From CBDFMR01 sp965249765 (GTDB lineage Bacteria; Bacteroidota; Bacteroidia; Chitinophagales; Saprospiraceae), in assembly GCA_965249765.1 (NCBI GenBank), contig CBDFMR010000005.1, forward strand, positions 558,001 through 622,000: 64,000 bases of DNA, written 5' to 3'. The notes beneath the pieces are model-generated. The model was not told the origin of the DNA. It saw only the letters and a program-made list of their open reading frames with translations, and ran no database searches. Shown piece after piece: positions 9,697 through 19,115 of the stretch. Each line of letters starts with the position of its first letter. The first letter of the stretch is position 1. A program made the translations under genes and the position numbers.

Positions 9697-11211
9697 ATGA
9701 CTACTTTTCAACAGATAATATCTCACTGCAAAGAATATGGATTCATCTTTCAATCAAGCGAAGTCTACGACGGACTGAGTGCTGTATATGACTACGGTCC
9801 CAATGGTGTCGAACTCAAGAATAACATAAAAAACTATTGGTGGAAAAGCATGGTGCAGATGCGTGAGAATGTCGTAGGTCTTGATGCAGCAATACTTATG
9901 CATCCCAAGACATGGAAGGCATCGGGGCATGTAGATGCATTCAATGACCCGCTGGTTGACAATAAGGATTCAAAAAAGAGGTATCGGGCAGATGTATTGG
10001 TAGAGGATTATATCGCCAAGATAGAGGCTAAGAATGATAAGGATGTTGCAAAAGCTCGAAAACGATTTGATGACTTTGATGAGAAAATGTTTCGTGAGAC
10101 CAATGGTCGTATCAAGGAAAGACAAGAAAAGATGGATGCTGTTGCTTCAAGACTAGCACGAGCAATGGAAGCAGGAGACATGACCGAGCTGGGACAGATG
10201 CTCGAGGATCTTGAAATCACATGTCCAGTGAGTGGTTCACGAAATTGGACAGATGTACGACAATTCAATCTAATGTTCTCCACACAAAGGGGCAATGTTG
10301 CTGGCGGGGAAGAGAAACTCTACTTACGGCCAGAGACGGCTCAGGGAATCTTTGTCAATTTCCTCAATGTACAGAAGTCGTCAAGGCAGAGATTACCTTT
10401 CGGAATTGCGCAGATAGGCAAGGCTTTTAGAAACGAGATAGTGGCTCGGCAGTTTATTTTCCGGATGCGGGAATTTGAGCAGATGGAAATGCAGTTTTTT
10501 GTCCAGCCGGGTAGCGAACTGGAATGGTATGATTACTGGAAGCAGACCAGGATGGACTGGCACAAGTCACTCGGCACCCCCAAGGAGAAGCTTAGGTTTC
10601 ACGATCATGATAATTTAGCTCATTATGCCAATGCGGCGGTAGACATCCAATTCCAATTTCCATTCGGCTTTAAGGAGTTGGAAGGTATACACTCGCGAAC
10701 AGATTTTGACCTTAAGAGTCATCAAGAACTGTCGGGAAGAAAGTTGCAATACTTTGACCCTGAGAAAAATGAAAATTATGTCCCTTATGTTGTAGAGACT
10801 TCTATAGGCTTAGATAGGATGTTTTTATCGCAGTTGAGTATTGCCCTGCAAGAAGAAACGGTTCCTGATGCTGAAGGCAAGGAATCAACAAGGACGGTAA
10901 TGAAGCTTCCTCCAGTATTATCTCCTGTGAAGTGTGCAATATTACCATTGCTTAAAAACAAGGAGGAGCTGACGAGAGCAGCGCGGGATGTATATGACAA
11001 TCTGAAGGTAAACTTCAATTGTCAGTATGAAGAGAAAGATGCTATTGGAAGAAGGTACAGACGTCAAGATGCCATCGGTACGCCTTATTGTGTCACCATC
11101 GACTTTGATACATTGGAAGACAATACGGTTACTGTGAGGGATCGGGATACATTGGTGCAAGATCGGATAGGAATAGGTGAGTTATCGACCTATCTGAGTG
11201 ATAAAATATAG
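9697..11211 (+). CDS. glyS: Glycyl-tRNA synthetase, dimeric (eukaryote/archaea-like) type
   Basis: A 504-residue class II synthetase that charges tRNA-Gly. The order is an N-terminal catalytic part starting FQSSEVYDGLSAVYDYGPNG, a lineage-specific insert rich in charged residues (about 95-160), motif 2 (FRNEIVARQFIFRMREFEQ), motif 3 (ETSIGLDRMFL) and the anticodon-binding domain (VKCAILPLLKN...DAIGRRYRRQDAIGTPYCVT). It is the alpha2 type, not the alpha2beta2 GlyQS type, as usual in Bacteroidota. It lies 104 bp after prfC and could be read through from it, although the gap allows its own promoter. Confidence 0.96.
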   Translation: MTTFQQIISHCKEYGFIFQSSEVYDGLSAVYDYGPNGVELKNNIKNYWWKSMVQMRENVVGLDAAILMHPKTWKASGHVDAFNDPLVDNKDSKKRYRADVLVEDYIAKIEAKNDKDVAKARKRFDDFDEKMFRETNGRIKERQEKMDAVASRLARAMEAGDMTELGQMLEDLEITCPVSGSRNWTDVRQFNLMFSTQRGNVAGGEEKLYLRPETAQGIFVNFLNVQKSSRQRLPFGIAQIGKAFRNEIVARQFIFRMREFEQMEMQFFVQPGSELEWYDYWKQTRMDWHKSLGTPKEKLRFHDHDNLAHYANAAVDIQFQFPFGFKELEGIHSRTDFDLKSHQELSGRKLQYFDPEKNENYVPYVVETSIGLDRMFLSQLSIALQEETVPDAEGKESTRTVMKLPPVLSPVKCAILPLLKNKEELTRAARDVYDNLKVNFNCQYEEKDAIGRRYRRQDAIGTPYCVTIDFDTLEDNTVTVRDRDTLVQDRIGIGELSTYLSDKI

Positions 11212-11266
11212 CTTATAAGTTGCATTTGGTTTCGTTGAATCCATTTTCAAATTAAAGATCTTCAAA

Positions 11267-11818
11267 TTAATTTTTGCTATCATCTTCCATATGACTATTG
11301 AAACCTATAGGCTGAAATCCTTTTTTCTTATCTTCAGGAGCATCGTCATCATAGTCTTCCCAGTCGCTGATGTTGTTGATAAAGATTTCCATGTGTCGCA
11401 AAATAAAACCTGGTTTGAGTTCTTCCGGCCTTAAGATTTCTACCATCTGTGGCGGCTTAGGCTCGCCGTATCCTTCGATATGTGGATTGACGGTCATCAC
11501 CATGATTTTTCCGTTGAAAAGCTGCTGATAGATCAAAGCACCATCTGATTTAATCATGGTACGCTTGACCCCTGAGTCATCGATACTCTCGTGAAGACCT
11601 GAGCTCGATCTGCCAAGGTCAAAGATGATTGCTTCAAGGTTCTCTACTTGATCTTTGACCTCTATTTTTCCGCCTATTTTAGTACTCTTTTCGATTTCCT
11701 CCAAAGTTTCAATGATCATGGGTTTGATCTTCTTTGGCCAGGATTTTCTGTATTTGACGGTGTTCTGCAGGAGATTCTTGTAGGCTTCAACTTTTACAGG
11801 CAAACTTCCTAGTTCCAT
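11267..11818 (-). CDS. Conserved protein of unknown function (183 aa)
   Basis: An acidic, soluble-looking protein with no signal peptide, membrane segment or motif I recognise. It has a helical N-terminal half and a beta-rich middle (GALIYQQLFNGKIMVMTVNPHI). The tail is acidic (DWEDYDDDAPEDKKKG). It ends close to, and converges with, glyS. Codon use looks like that of its neighbours, so I take it as a real Bacteroidota gene without an assignable role. Confidence 0.65.
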   Translation of the reverse strand: MELGSLPVKVEAYKNLLQNTVKYRKSWPKKIKPMIIETLEEIEKSTKIGGKIEVKDQVENLEAIIFDLGRSSSGLHESIDDSGVKRTMIKSDGALIYQQLFNGKIMVMTVNPHIEGYGEPKPPQMVEILRPEELKPGFILRHMEIFINNISDWEDYDDDAPEDKKKGFQPIGFNSHMEDDSKN

Positions 11819-11888
11819 TTTTATCTCATTTTTCTTTAATCAAGCCAAATATAGTATTAAGACTGTCTAAAGAAAGAATCAATAATAA

Positions 11889-12055
11889 CTAGTGCATCAG
11901 GAATGAAGTTCGTACGGTATAAAACGACTTATATTTTTCAAGATCAAGGCGTCGGTTCTCGTGAATAGCCATAGCTATTGACAGGGTTCGACAACACTGA
12001 GATTGGAAAAAAGATCAAATTTTATATGAATTGAACTTTGTTCCTGATGCACTAG
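11889..12055. repeat. MITE-like element with 15-bp perfect terminal inverted repeats
   Basis: CTAGTGCATCAGGAA at 11889-11903 is repeated inverted at 12041-12055, and the match continues imperfectly for several more bases. The centre contains an AATAGC/GCTATT palindrome and the whole 167 bp could fold into a long imperfect hairpin. The ends abut TA dinucleotides, which fits a TA target duplication as in Tc1/mariner (IS630) derived MITEs. There is no ORF. The right end overlaps the stop codon of ald. Confidence 0.68.
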
Positions 12056-13281
12056 AGTCGGCTTGTCAACAAAAGATCAAGACTAGTATACTTAATTCCA
12101 AAGCGCTCGCTCAGATATTCATTGGTAGAGCAGCCTTTGTAAGTATAGCATCCGTTACGTATTCCTTTGCTATTGTGCAGAAGGGATTCTAAAGAGTGCG
12201 CAGCTCCGACTCGCAAAAGCATTGGAGTAATGATATTGCTCACTGCCACTGATGCTGTACGCGATATTTTAGAAGCGATGTTAGGTACACAGTAATGGAT
12301 AACACCGTGCATGGTAAAAGTAGGCTTGCGATGAGTCGTCAGTTCTGAAGATTCTATACAGCCTCCTTGATCTATACTCACATCGATAATGACAGATCCC
12401 TCTTTCATCTTACTGACCATTTCCTCTGTCACTATAATAGGGGCTCTGCCTGTTTTAGAGTGAATCGCTCCTATGACTGCATCTGCACTTAGCAATTGGT
12501 ATGCTAGATAAGCCGGATTTATAGAAGATGTATGCAATTGCCTTCCTACATGAGATTGCAGGCGCATCAGTTTTGAAATGTCATTGTCAAAAATCCTAAC
12601 TGAAGCACCCAGGCCTAATGCTGTTTTAGTTGCAAATTCTCCCACAACGCCTGCTCCTAGGATTACCACTTTGGCTGGTGGCACACCAGATACTCCACCT
12701 AAGAGAGTTCCCCTACCTCCATTAGTGTTGTTGAGGAGTTCGGCCGCCGTAAGCATAGATACCATGCCAGCCATCTCGCTCATAATCCTTACTACTGGAA
12801 AGGTACCATCATCTCCATGCAAATATTCCATAGCAAGGGCGGTAACTCGCTTTTTCTTCAGGGAGACTATATAACCTTCATTTAATGTGGGCAGCTGGAT
12901 AGGACTGATGAGAAGTTGGTCAGACTGCATCATGTCGATTTCATCAATCGATGGAGGAGCAATTTTCACAATGACGTCTGACTTATAGACCTCACCCGTA
13001 TCATTGGTGACCATCGCACCAGACTCTGAATAATCATGATCAGAAAAATTGGACTCATCACCAGCTCCTTCTTCGACTATAACCTTATGACCATAACCTA
13101 CTAAAGTTCGGATGGAATTAGGTACCAGCCCTACACGATTCTCACCATCAAATATTTCCTTAGGAATGCCAATGACCACATCCTTCTTTGAAGATTTCCT
13201 TTCGAGGGTTTCCACCTGAGTCTTGTATTGTTCCTCGGTGAAATACTCAGAAAATGAAAACTTCTTAATGTCTTCTCCCAT
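12052..13281 (-). CDS. ald: Alanine dehydrogenase
   Basis: A 409-residue NAD-dependent enzyme of the alanine dehydrogenase/PntA-like family that interconverts L-alanine and pyruvate plus ammonia. After a roughly 30-residue extension the family opening GIPKEIFDGENRVGLVP is seen, followed by EEGAGDESNFSDHDY. The Rossmann motif VVILGAGVVGEFATKTALGLGA with an acidic end (IFDND) binds NAD. The protein is longer at both ends than the roughly 370-residue classical Ald, as common in Bacteroidota. Its TAG stop lies inside the terminal repeat of the adjacent MITE, so the last residues may have been changed by insertion. It lies downstream of tsaE on the same strand. Confidence 0.88.
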   Translation of the reverse strand: MGEDIKKFSFSEYFTEEQYKTQVETLERKSSKKDVVIGIPKEIFDGENRVGLVPNSIRTLVGYGHKVIVEEGAGDESNFSDHDYSESGAMVTNDTGEVYKSDVIVKIAPPSIDEIDMMQSDQLLISPIQLPTLNEGYIVSLKKKRVTALAMEYLHGDDGTFPVVRIMSEMAGMVSMLTAAELLNNTNGGRGTLLGGVSGVPPAKVVILGAGVVGEFATKTALGLGASVRIFDNDISKLMRLQSHVGRQLHTSSINPAYLAYQLLSADAVIGAIHSKTGRAPIIVTEEMVSKMKEGSVIIDVSIDQGGCIESSELTTHRKPTFTMHGVIHYCVPNIASKISRTASVAVSNIITPMLLRVGAAHSLESLLHNSKGIRNGCYTYKGCSTNEYLSERFGIKYTSLDLLLTSRL

Positions 13282-13335
13282 TGCTTAGAATATTAAACAT
13301 TGAAGTTATTAACAATACTTTCCTTAATCAATTCA

Positions 13336-13749
13336 TTAAGATAATGTAATTATCCTTTCTCCGGTGAGTAATGTCTCAATGTCTATGGTGTGATAATTAT
13401 CAGGTTCCATACCAGACATCCTTTCCGCCCACTCAACAAAAGTATAATCGCCTGAATACAAATATTCGTCCAAACCTATTTCTAGGCATTGATCACAGGT
13501 GCTTAGACGATAAAGGTCTATGTGGTAGATTCTTGAGTCGTCCTTTGTTTTATACTCATTGACAATTGAGAATGTCGGACTTGTTACATCTTCATCACAT
13601 CCGAGTTGCTTGACCAATTCCTTGACTAAAGTGGTTTTGCCGGCACCTAATTCACCATTCAATAGGATGACCTTATGATGAAGAGAAGAAATGAGATCGG
13701 CAGCCAAATCAGGCAGTTTCTCTATATTATGGAGATTGAATATTGGCAA
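13336..13749 (-). CDS. tsaE: tRNA t6A biosynthesis ATPase TsaE
   Basis: A 137-residue P-loop protein (NGELGAGKTTLVKELV, residues 32-47, then the family motif TSPTFSIVNEYK and DLYRL) that acts with TsaB, TsaC/D in making threonylcarbamoyladenosine at position 37 of ANN-reading tRNAs. The tsaB gene is also in this window (26663). Length and motif order are normal. It is the first gene of a likely tsaE-ald transcript and has a TAnnTTTG element just upstream. Confidence 0.94.
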   Translation of the reverse strand: MPIFNLHNIEKLPDLAADLISSLHHKVILLNGELGAGKTTLVKELVKQLGCDEDVTSPTFSIVNEYKTKDDSRIYHIDLYRLSTCDQCLEIGLDEYLYSGDYTFVEWAERMSGMEPDNYHTIDIETLLTGERIITLS

Positions 13750-13772
13750 GAGTTGTTAGCATTTTATCGGTG

Positions 13773-13780
13773 CAAAGATA
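13773..13780 (-). promoter_or_regulatory. Bacteroidota -7 element for tsaE-ald
   Basis: On the minus strand TATCTTTG matches TAnnTTTG and lies 23 bp before the tsaE start codon. The usual GCA-type sequence follows the element. The -33 box was not resolved. Confidence 0.5.
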
Positions 13781-14017
13781 GTGTCCTTTTAAATCTTTAT
13801 TGTGAACCGTAAAAACCCTCTATTTGTTGAAGAACAGGACCGATAATTGAGGGCAAATTGGACATTGAATTATTACAATTTCACCCTTTAATTTCGTACT
13901 TTTATAACTTGAATATTTAAGCTTGCAAATATTATTCTTTAATCAATAGTCAGAGGCAAATCACGAGGACCTTGTTGCAGGAAATTACACCCACTGCACT
14001 GACATATAATATTAACT

Positions 14018-15964
14018 ATGACGGAGAAAAAGGGAAACTATAGTGCTAATAATATACAAGCACTTGAAGGACTAGAGGCGGTCAGGAAGAGACCTGCCAT
14101 GTACATTGGTAGTACTGATCACAAGGGCCTTCATCATCTGGTGTGGGAGGTAGTTGATAACTCCATTGATGAGCACTTAGCAGGTTACTGTGACACCATT
14201 GATGTTGTGATACATACTGACAACTCCATTACCGTGAAGGACAACGGGCGGGGGATTCCGGTCGGTATGCATGACAAGCTGCAGAAATCAGCCCTAGAGG
14301 TAGTAATGACTGTTTTGCATGCCGGTGGAAAATTTGATAAGGATACCTATAAAGTATCTGGCGGACTTCATGGTGTGGGTGTGTCATGTGTCAATGCCTT
14401 ATCAAGTCAACTAAAAGCTACCGTACACCGTGACGGAAAATATTATACTCAGGAATACAGCCAAGGGAAGCCAACCACCGAAGTGGTAGAACAAGGAGAC
14501 TCCGACATTAGAGGGACTTATGTCACCTTCAAGCCTGACGCTGAGGTCTTTGATGAATTGGTTTATAGATTCGATACATTGGGCAACAGGCTCAAGGAAC
14601 TTTCGTATCTTAACAAGGGCCTCAAATTGAAGCTTACTGATGAGAGAGAATCTGGTGAGGATACTGAATTTAGGGAGGAAGATTTCTACTCTGAAGGAGG
14701 ATTGAAGGAATTTGTGATGTACCTTGATGAAAGCAGGACTCCCCTCATCGAGACTCCAATTCATGTTACAGGTAAGGAGGAGAATGTTGAAGTCGAGGTG
14801 GCCCTACAATACAATACTGGGTTTTCAGAAAACATCTATTCATTTGTCAATAACATAAACACTCGGGATGGTGGAACCCACGTAAGTGGATTTAAACGAG
14901 CTGTCAATCGTGAGTTTACCAAGTATGGAAACGACAATGGGTTTTTCTCTAAGTTGAAGTTTAGCATTAGTGGTGAGGATTTTAGAGAAGGACTGACAGC
15001 CATTGTATCCGTAAAAGTACCGGAGCCACAGTTTAAAGGACAGACCAAAGGGGAGCTGGGAAATGCCGAGGTGACAGGAATCGTATCAAGAGCAGTAGGT
15101 GATGCACTGAAAATCTATCTCGAGGAAAACCCTAAATTATCCAGACGCATAGTAAACAAAGTAATCCTCGCCGCGACAGCTCGGCATGCGGCCAGAAAGG
15201 CGCGCGAATTGGTTCAGCGGAAAAATGTTCTCACCGGGACTGGACTACCAGGGAAACTATCAGATTGTAGTTCCAAGGATCCTATCGAATCTGAGATATT
15301 CCTTGTAGAGGGTGATTCTGCAGGTGGAACTGCTAAGCAGGGTAGGGACAGATTCTTCCAAGCCATCCTTCCACTGAGAGGTAAGATCCTCAATGTTGAA
15401 AAAGCCATGGAACACAAGATTTATGAGAATGAAGAGATAAAAAACATGTTTACAGCGTTGGGTGTGAGTATCGAAGAGAAAGATGGAGAGCGCATTCTCA
15501 ACATGGAAAAACTAAGATATCATAAGGTCGTTATCATGTGTGATGCAGATATAGATGGTAGTCATATTACTACCTTAATATTAACTTTCATGTTTAGATA
15601 TATGAAACCTCTCATCGAGAACGGTCATGTATTTATAGCTGCACCTCCGCTCTATCAGGTAAGGAAGGGAAAGAAATCCGTCTATTGTTGGAATGAAGAA
15701 GAAAGAATCAGCGCAATAGAAACCTACTCCAATGGTAAAGATGACTCAGGTGTAAAAACACAAAGGTACAAGGGCCTTGGAGAGATGAATGCTGATCAGT
15801 TGTGGGAAACAACGATGAATCCAGAAGAAAGAATTCTTCGTAAAGTGACCATCGAGGATGCAGCAGATGCTGATAGGATATTCTCAATGCTCATGGGTGA
15901 TGAAGTACCACCACGTAGGGCCTTCATAGAAGCCAATGCTAAGTATGCCAATATCGATGTCTAG
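14018..15964 (+). CDS. gyrB: DNA gyrase subunit B
   Basis: A 648-residue type IIA topoisomerase ATPase subunit. The GHKL domain shows VVDNSIDEHLAGYCD, DNGRGIPVGMHD and GGLHGVGVSCVNALS. The transducer follows, then TOPRIM with EGDSAGG from Glu431 and DADIDGSH from about residue 509, and the short C-terminal TOPRIM tail. It introduces negative supercoils with GyrA, which is not in the window. Length is normal for Bacteroidota, which lack the proteobacterial insertion. The closing codons overlap the start of the next gene. Confidence 0.97.
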   Translation: MTEKKGNYSANNIQALEGLEAVRKRPAMYIGSTDHKGLHHLVWEVVDNSIDEHLAGYCDTIDVVIHTDNSITVKDNGRGIPVGMHDKLQKSALEVVMTVLHAGGKFDKDTYKVSGGLHGVGVSCVNALSSQLKATVHRDGKYYTQEYSQGKPTTEVVEQGDSDIRGTYVTFKPDAEVFDELVYRFDTLGNRLKELSYLNKGLKLKLTDERESGEDTEFREEDFYSEGGLKEFVMYLDESRTPLIETPIHVTGKEENVEVEVALQYNTGFSENIYSFVNNINTRDGGTHVSGFKRAVNREFTKYGNDNGFFSKLKFSISGEDFREGLTAIVSVKVPEPQFKGQTKGELGNAEVTGIVSRAVGDALKIYLEENPKLSRRIVNKVILAATARHAARKARELVQRKNVLTGTGLPGKLSDCSSKDPIESEIFLVEGDSAGGTAKQGRDRFFQAILPLRGKILNVEKAMEHKIYENEEIKNMFTALGVSIEEKDGERILNMEKLRYHKVVIMCDADIDGSHITTLILTFMFRYMKPLIENGHVFIAAPPLYQVRKGKKSVYCWNEEERISAIETYSNGKDDSGVKTQRYKGLGEMNADQLWETTMNPEERILRKVTIEDAADADRIFSMLMGDEVPPRRAFIEANAKYANIDV

Positions 15965-17126
15965 AGTCTTCTTTGTTATCATGTGCCTGATGATCAGTCA
16001 GCTTGTTTATGGGCAAGAGGGTGTCGTATTTAGAGATATAGATTCATGGCAAGAGGCGCTTGACTTAGCTGGAAAAGAAGAGAAGCTCATATTTCTTGAT
16101 TGTTATACCTCATGGTGTGGTCCTTGTAAAATGATGGAGCGCCAGGTATTCAATCAAAAAGATGTAGGAGATTACTTCAATAAGTATTTTATCAATGTCA
16201 AGCTCAATATGGAGAAAGACCTTGGTATACAAATAGCGGAGAAGTATAAAGTAAGAGGATATCCTACATTACTGTTTATTGAATACCATGGGGAGATTGT
16301 CCACAAAATCGTAGGTGCCGTAAAAGATCCTGCTATGTTTTTGGAGTTTAGCAAACTATCTCGTACACCAGGGGAGAATCTTGTAGACTTGGCTCGAAAG
16401 TACAATACAACGGCTGCCCCAGATTTTTCCCTTGTCAGAAAATACCTTAGAGCACTCAATTTATCAAAAGACCGCCGGAAGGCTCAAAAGGTCGTGAAGA
16501 AATACCTTGATACCCTTGACCCTATTGCACTGTTGACCCCAGATCATTGGCAGTTTGTCACGATCTATTTGAAAGACCCGTTATCGCGACACTATGTCCA
16601 TTTATTAGCCAATGCGTCCACCTTATACGACCATAGACCAGGAGAGCTAGTGGACCAAAAATTCTATGATGACTTTGACAAGGCAGTCGGTACTCTTGAG
16701 AATGATGCTAAGCTACATCCCAATAATAGCTCAGACGAGGATGAAAAAAAATTGATAGAACTACTAGGGACGTATAAGTTTAACAATAGCCGGTCACTAT
16801 GGTCGCGACTCGTTGCCCTTCGGTATATTAAAATGAAGGAATGGGACTTCTTGTTAGCTCACATTGATGATGTGACTCGCAATGGATTATGGAAGGAAGA
16901 CAAAGGAGGAGATCAACGGATATTCGGTATCGTAAACATGTATATGGGAAAGGTAAGATCTGAGAACTACCTCAGAAAAGCGCTGCCTTGGTTAGAGTAT
17001 CTTAGGGAGAAGGATAAAACAAAGATATCATACCTCACCACACACATTAATCTACTGCATAGAATAGGAGAGACAATTGAAGCTCAAAAACTGGAAGAAA
17101 TAAGAAGAACCTTAGTAGGTCAATAG
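15957..17126 (+). CDS. Exported thioredoxin-fold protein with helical C-terminal half
   Basis: The start at 15957 gives a signal peptide (MSRVFFVIMCLMISQLVYG) and overlaps the gyrB stop by a few bases; two in-frame ATGs upstream would add residues without sense. The thioredoxin domain (about 25-140) carries WCGPC with cysteines 54 and 57 and the cis-proline segment GYPTLLF, so it is probably redox-active in the periplasm. Residues 150-390 form a helical, TPR-like region typical of Bacteroidota thioredoxin-like proteins. It is probably cotranscribed with gyrB by position only. The partner proteins are unknown. Confidence 0.85.
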   Translation: MSRVFFVIMCLMISQLVYGQEGVVFRDIDSWQEALDLAGKEEKLIFLDCYTSWCGPCKMMERQVFNQKDVGDYFNKYFINVKLNMEKDLGIQIAEKYKVRGYPTLLFIEYHGEIVHKIVGAVKDPAMFLEFSKLSRTPGENLVDLARKYNTTAAPDFSLVRKYLRALNLSKDRRKAQKVVKKYLDTLDPIALLTPDHWQFVTIYLKDPLSRHYVHLLANASTLYDHRPGELVDQKFYDDFDKAVGTLENDAKLHPNNSSDEDEKKLIELLGTYKFNNSRSLWSRLVALRYIKMKEWDFLLAHIDDVTRNGLWKEDKGGDQRIFGIVNMYMGKVRSENYLRKALPWLEYLREKDKTKISYLTTHINLLHRIGETIEAQKLEEIRRTLVGQ

Positions 17127-17128
17127 CT

Positions 17129-17376
17129 GTGTATGCATAACAAATTGCACAAATGCAGCTTTGCCTCAATATATCGTACTGACTTCGTATGGATTATATC
17201 TTTTATTACCGCAAGGAGACCAAATTCTACAAAATCAGTCAATAGCGTCCTTTGCATACTATCTTTGCGCCCCTTGCGGTTAGATCCAATAATGAAATTG
17301 TGAATATTGGGATAGTCGACAAATCTGTTTTTCTATCAAAAAGTGCAATTTGTTCTACACACTTTTGTTATCCACA
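17129..17376. repeat. Inverted-repeat element, copy A
   Basis: The left part GTGTATGCATAACAAATTGCAC (17129-17150) and the inverted GTGCAATTTGTTCTACACAC (17343-17362) share a perfect 12-bp core. TTTTGTTATCCACA follows at 17363-17376 and is the complement-like partner of the TGTGNATAACAAA end. No ORF of note is seen. It belongs to the same family as 7803-7924 and 17588-17706. The interior may be composite. Confidence 0.45.
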
Positions 17377-17438
17377 TGATTCTCCTTGGCAAAATATGAC
17401 TATACTACATTATAAATTAAGGTAGCAGATAAGGTGTC

Positions 17439-17503
17439 ACCGCTCTGCGGTTTTTGTTACTCAAAACATGATAATGACGATAAACATATCGCTCCTCTGG
17501 AGC
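17439..17503. repeat. Two short hairpins in the thioredoxin-ahcY gap
   Basis: ACCGC-TCT-GCGGT at 17439-17451, followed by a T run, could act as a terminator for the upstream gyrB-thioredoxin transcript. GCTCC-TCT-GGAGC at 17491-17503 sits in a context (ATATCGCTCCTCTGGAGCTG) that resembles repeats scattered in other bacterial genomes. I infer a dispersed non-coding repeat. The whole 17127-17779 gap holds no gene. Confidence 0.4.
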
Positions 17504-17587
17504 TGAAGCAGTTTTAATCTATGAGTATCAGGCAACGGACTTCATTTTCTTTCAATGGATCGAGCCTGTATTAAATTAACATCTCCA

Positions 17588-17706
17588 TGTGCATAACAAT
17601 TGCACAATTCAATTATACTCTCATCGTGAGCAATATGAGCCTCACTCACCCTACACCCTGCGACTAACGATGGATATAGCTCCCCAAAGTCATTTTGTTA
17701 TCCACA
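17588..17706. repeat. Inverted-repeat element, copy B (119 bp)
   Basis: The left end is TGTGCATAACAATTGCAC and the right end is TTTTGTTATCCACA, which reads TGTGGATAACAAAA on the other strand. The ends therefore form an imperfect terminal inverted repeat of the same family as copy A. A 61-codon open frame crossing it has no recognisable product. Confidence 0.45.
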
Positions 17707-17745
17707 CGACAGCCGTTATTTTAAAATATAGACAATCAAATAACG

Positions 17746-17753
17746 TACCTTTG
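17746..17753 (+). promoter_or_regulatory. Bacteroidota -7 element for ahcY
   Basis: TACCTTTG matches TAnnTTTG and is followed by GC, 26 bp before the ahcY start codon. I saw no SAM or SAH riboswitch fold between the repeat element and the gene. Confidence 0.6.
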
Positions 17754-17779
17754 CGCAAAATTTTAAAAACTTAGATAAG

Positions 17780-19090
17780 ATGATTACGGACACTCAAGTT
17801 AAGTACAAAGTAAAAGACATCGCCCTAGCAAACTGGGGAAGAAAAGAAATCGAACTTGCTGAGGCAGAAATGCCCGGTTTGATGTCACTAAGAGAAGAGT
17901 ATGGTGATTCTAAACCCCTTGCCGGCGCGAGAATAGCCGGCTGTCTTCATATGACAATCCAGACTGCAGTATTAATAGAAACATTGGTGCATTTAGGAGC
18001 GGAAGTTACATGGTCTTCATGTAATATTTTTTCTACTCAAGATCATGCCGCAGCAGCCATTGCGGAGTCTGGTGTTCCTGTTTATGCTTGGAAAGGAATG
18101 AACGAAGAAGAATTTGAATGGTGTATCGAGCAGACATTATTTGCTTTCCCTGATGGCAAGCCCCTCAACATGATATTGGATGACGGTGGTGATTTGACCA
18201 ACATGGTCTTAGATAAATTTCCTGAGCTGGTTTCTGGAATCAAGGGACTGAGCGAGGAGACAACAACTGGTGTACATAGACTTTATGAAAGGGTAGAGAA
18301 TGGTACTTTGCCTATCCCCGCGATCAACATCAATGATAGTGTGACCAAGTCTAAATTTGACAATAAGTATGGGTGTAAGGAGTCATGTGTGGATGCCATT
18401 CGTAGAGCTACTGATCTTATGATGGCAGGTAAAGTTGCTGTCGTAGGTGGTTATGGAGATGTAGGAAAGGGATCCGCTGCATCACTGAGAGGAGCTGGTT
18501 GTCGTGTGATTGTTACTGAGATAGATCCGATATGTGCACTCCAGGCTGCCATGGATGGATTTGAAGTAAAAAAGATGATCGACGCTGTCAAAGAAGCCAA
18601 TATAATAGTGACTGCTACGGGTAATTATAATATTATCAAAGAAGAGCACTTCAGAGCGATGGAAGATAAGACAGTGGTATGCAATATTGGCCACTTTGAT
18701 AATGAGATAGACATGGCTTGGCTCAATGGTAACTATGGAAATACCAAAGACGAAATAAAGCCGCAAGTGGATAAATACACGATAGATGGAAAAGACATCA
18801 TCATATTAGCTGAAGGGCGCCTTGTAAACCTTGGATGTGCTACAGGTCATCCATCATTTGTAATGTCAAACTCATTTACCAATCAGACATTGGCACAACT
18901 CGAGTTATGGCAAAATACCGACAAGTATGAAAACAATGTTTACATGCTTCCTAAGCATCTTGATGAGAAAGTAGCTCGATTACACCTTGCTAAGATCGGT
19001 GTAGATCTAGAGGAGCTGACACCCGATCAAGCTGAATACATCGGTGTGAAGGTAGAAGGGCCTTACAAACCTGAGTATTATAGATATTAA
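17780..19090 (+). CDS. ahcY: Adenosylhomocysteinase
   Basis: A 436-residue enzyme that hydrolyses S-adenosylhomocysteine to adenosine and homocysteine, closing the activated methyl cycle. Substrate-domain motifs are visible (CLHMTIQTAVLIETL, WSSCNIFSTQDHAAAAIA), as are the NAD-binding Rossmann motif (VAVVGGYGDVGKGSAASLRG) and the closing segment KPEYYRY that inserts into the neighbouring subunit. It also has HPSFVMSNSFTNQTLAQ near the active site. Full length, with no insertion of the plant type. It stands alone with its own promoter. Confidence 0.97.
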   Translation: MITDTQVKYKVKDIALANWGRKEIELAEAEMPGLMSLREEYGDSKPLAGARIAGCLHMTIQTAVLIETLVHLGAEVTWSSCNIFSTQDHAAAAIAESGVPVYAWKGMNEEEFEWCIEQTLFAFPDGKPLNMILDDGGDLTNMVLDKFPELVSGIKGLSEETTTGVHRLYERVENGTLPIPAININDSVTKSKFDNKYGCKESCVDAIRRATDLMMAGKVAVVGGYGDVGKGSAASLRGAGCRVIVTEIDPICALQAAMDGFEVKKMIDAVKEANIIVTATGNYNIIKEEHFRAMEDKTVVCNIGHFDNEIDMAWLNGNYGNTKDEIKPQVDKYTIDGKDIIILAEGRLVNLGCATGHPSFVMSNSFTNQTLAQLELWQNTDKYENNVYMLPKHLDEKVARLHLAKIGVDLEELTPDQAEYIGVKVEGPYKPEYYRY

Positions 19091-19115
19091 TACCAGCAAC
19101 ACAAAAGAAATGAAC

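Noticed and set aside
17589..17774. A 61-codon frame before ahcY
   Set aside because: It is made of an inverted-repeat element and the ahcY promoter.
17700..17779. A SAM or SAH riboswitch upstream of ahcY
   Set aside because: No recognisable SAM/SAH aptamer core or consistent stems between the repeat and the start codon.
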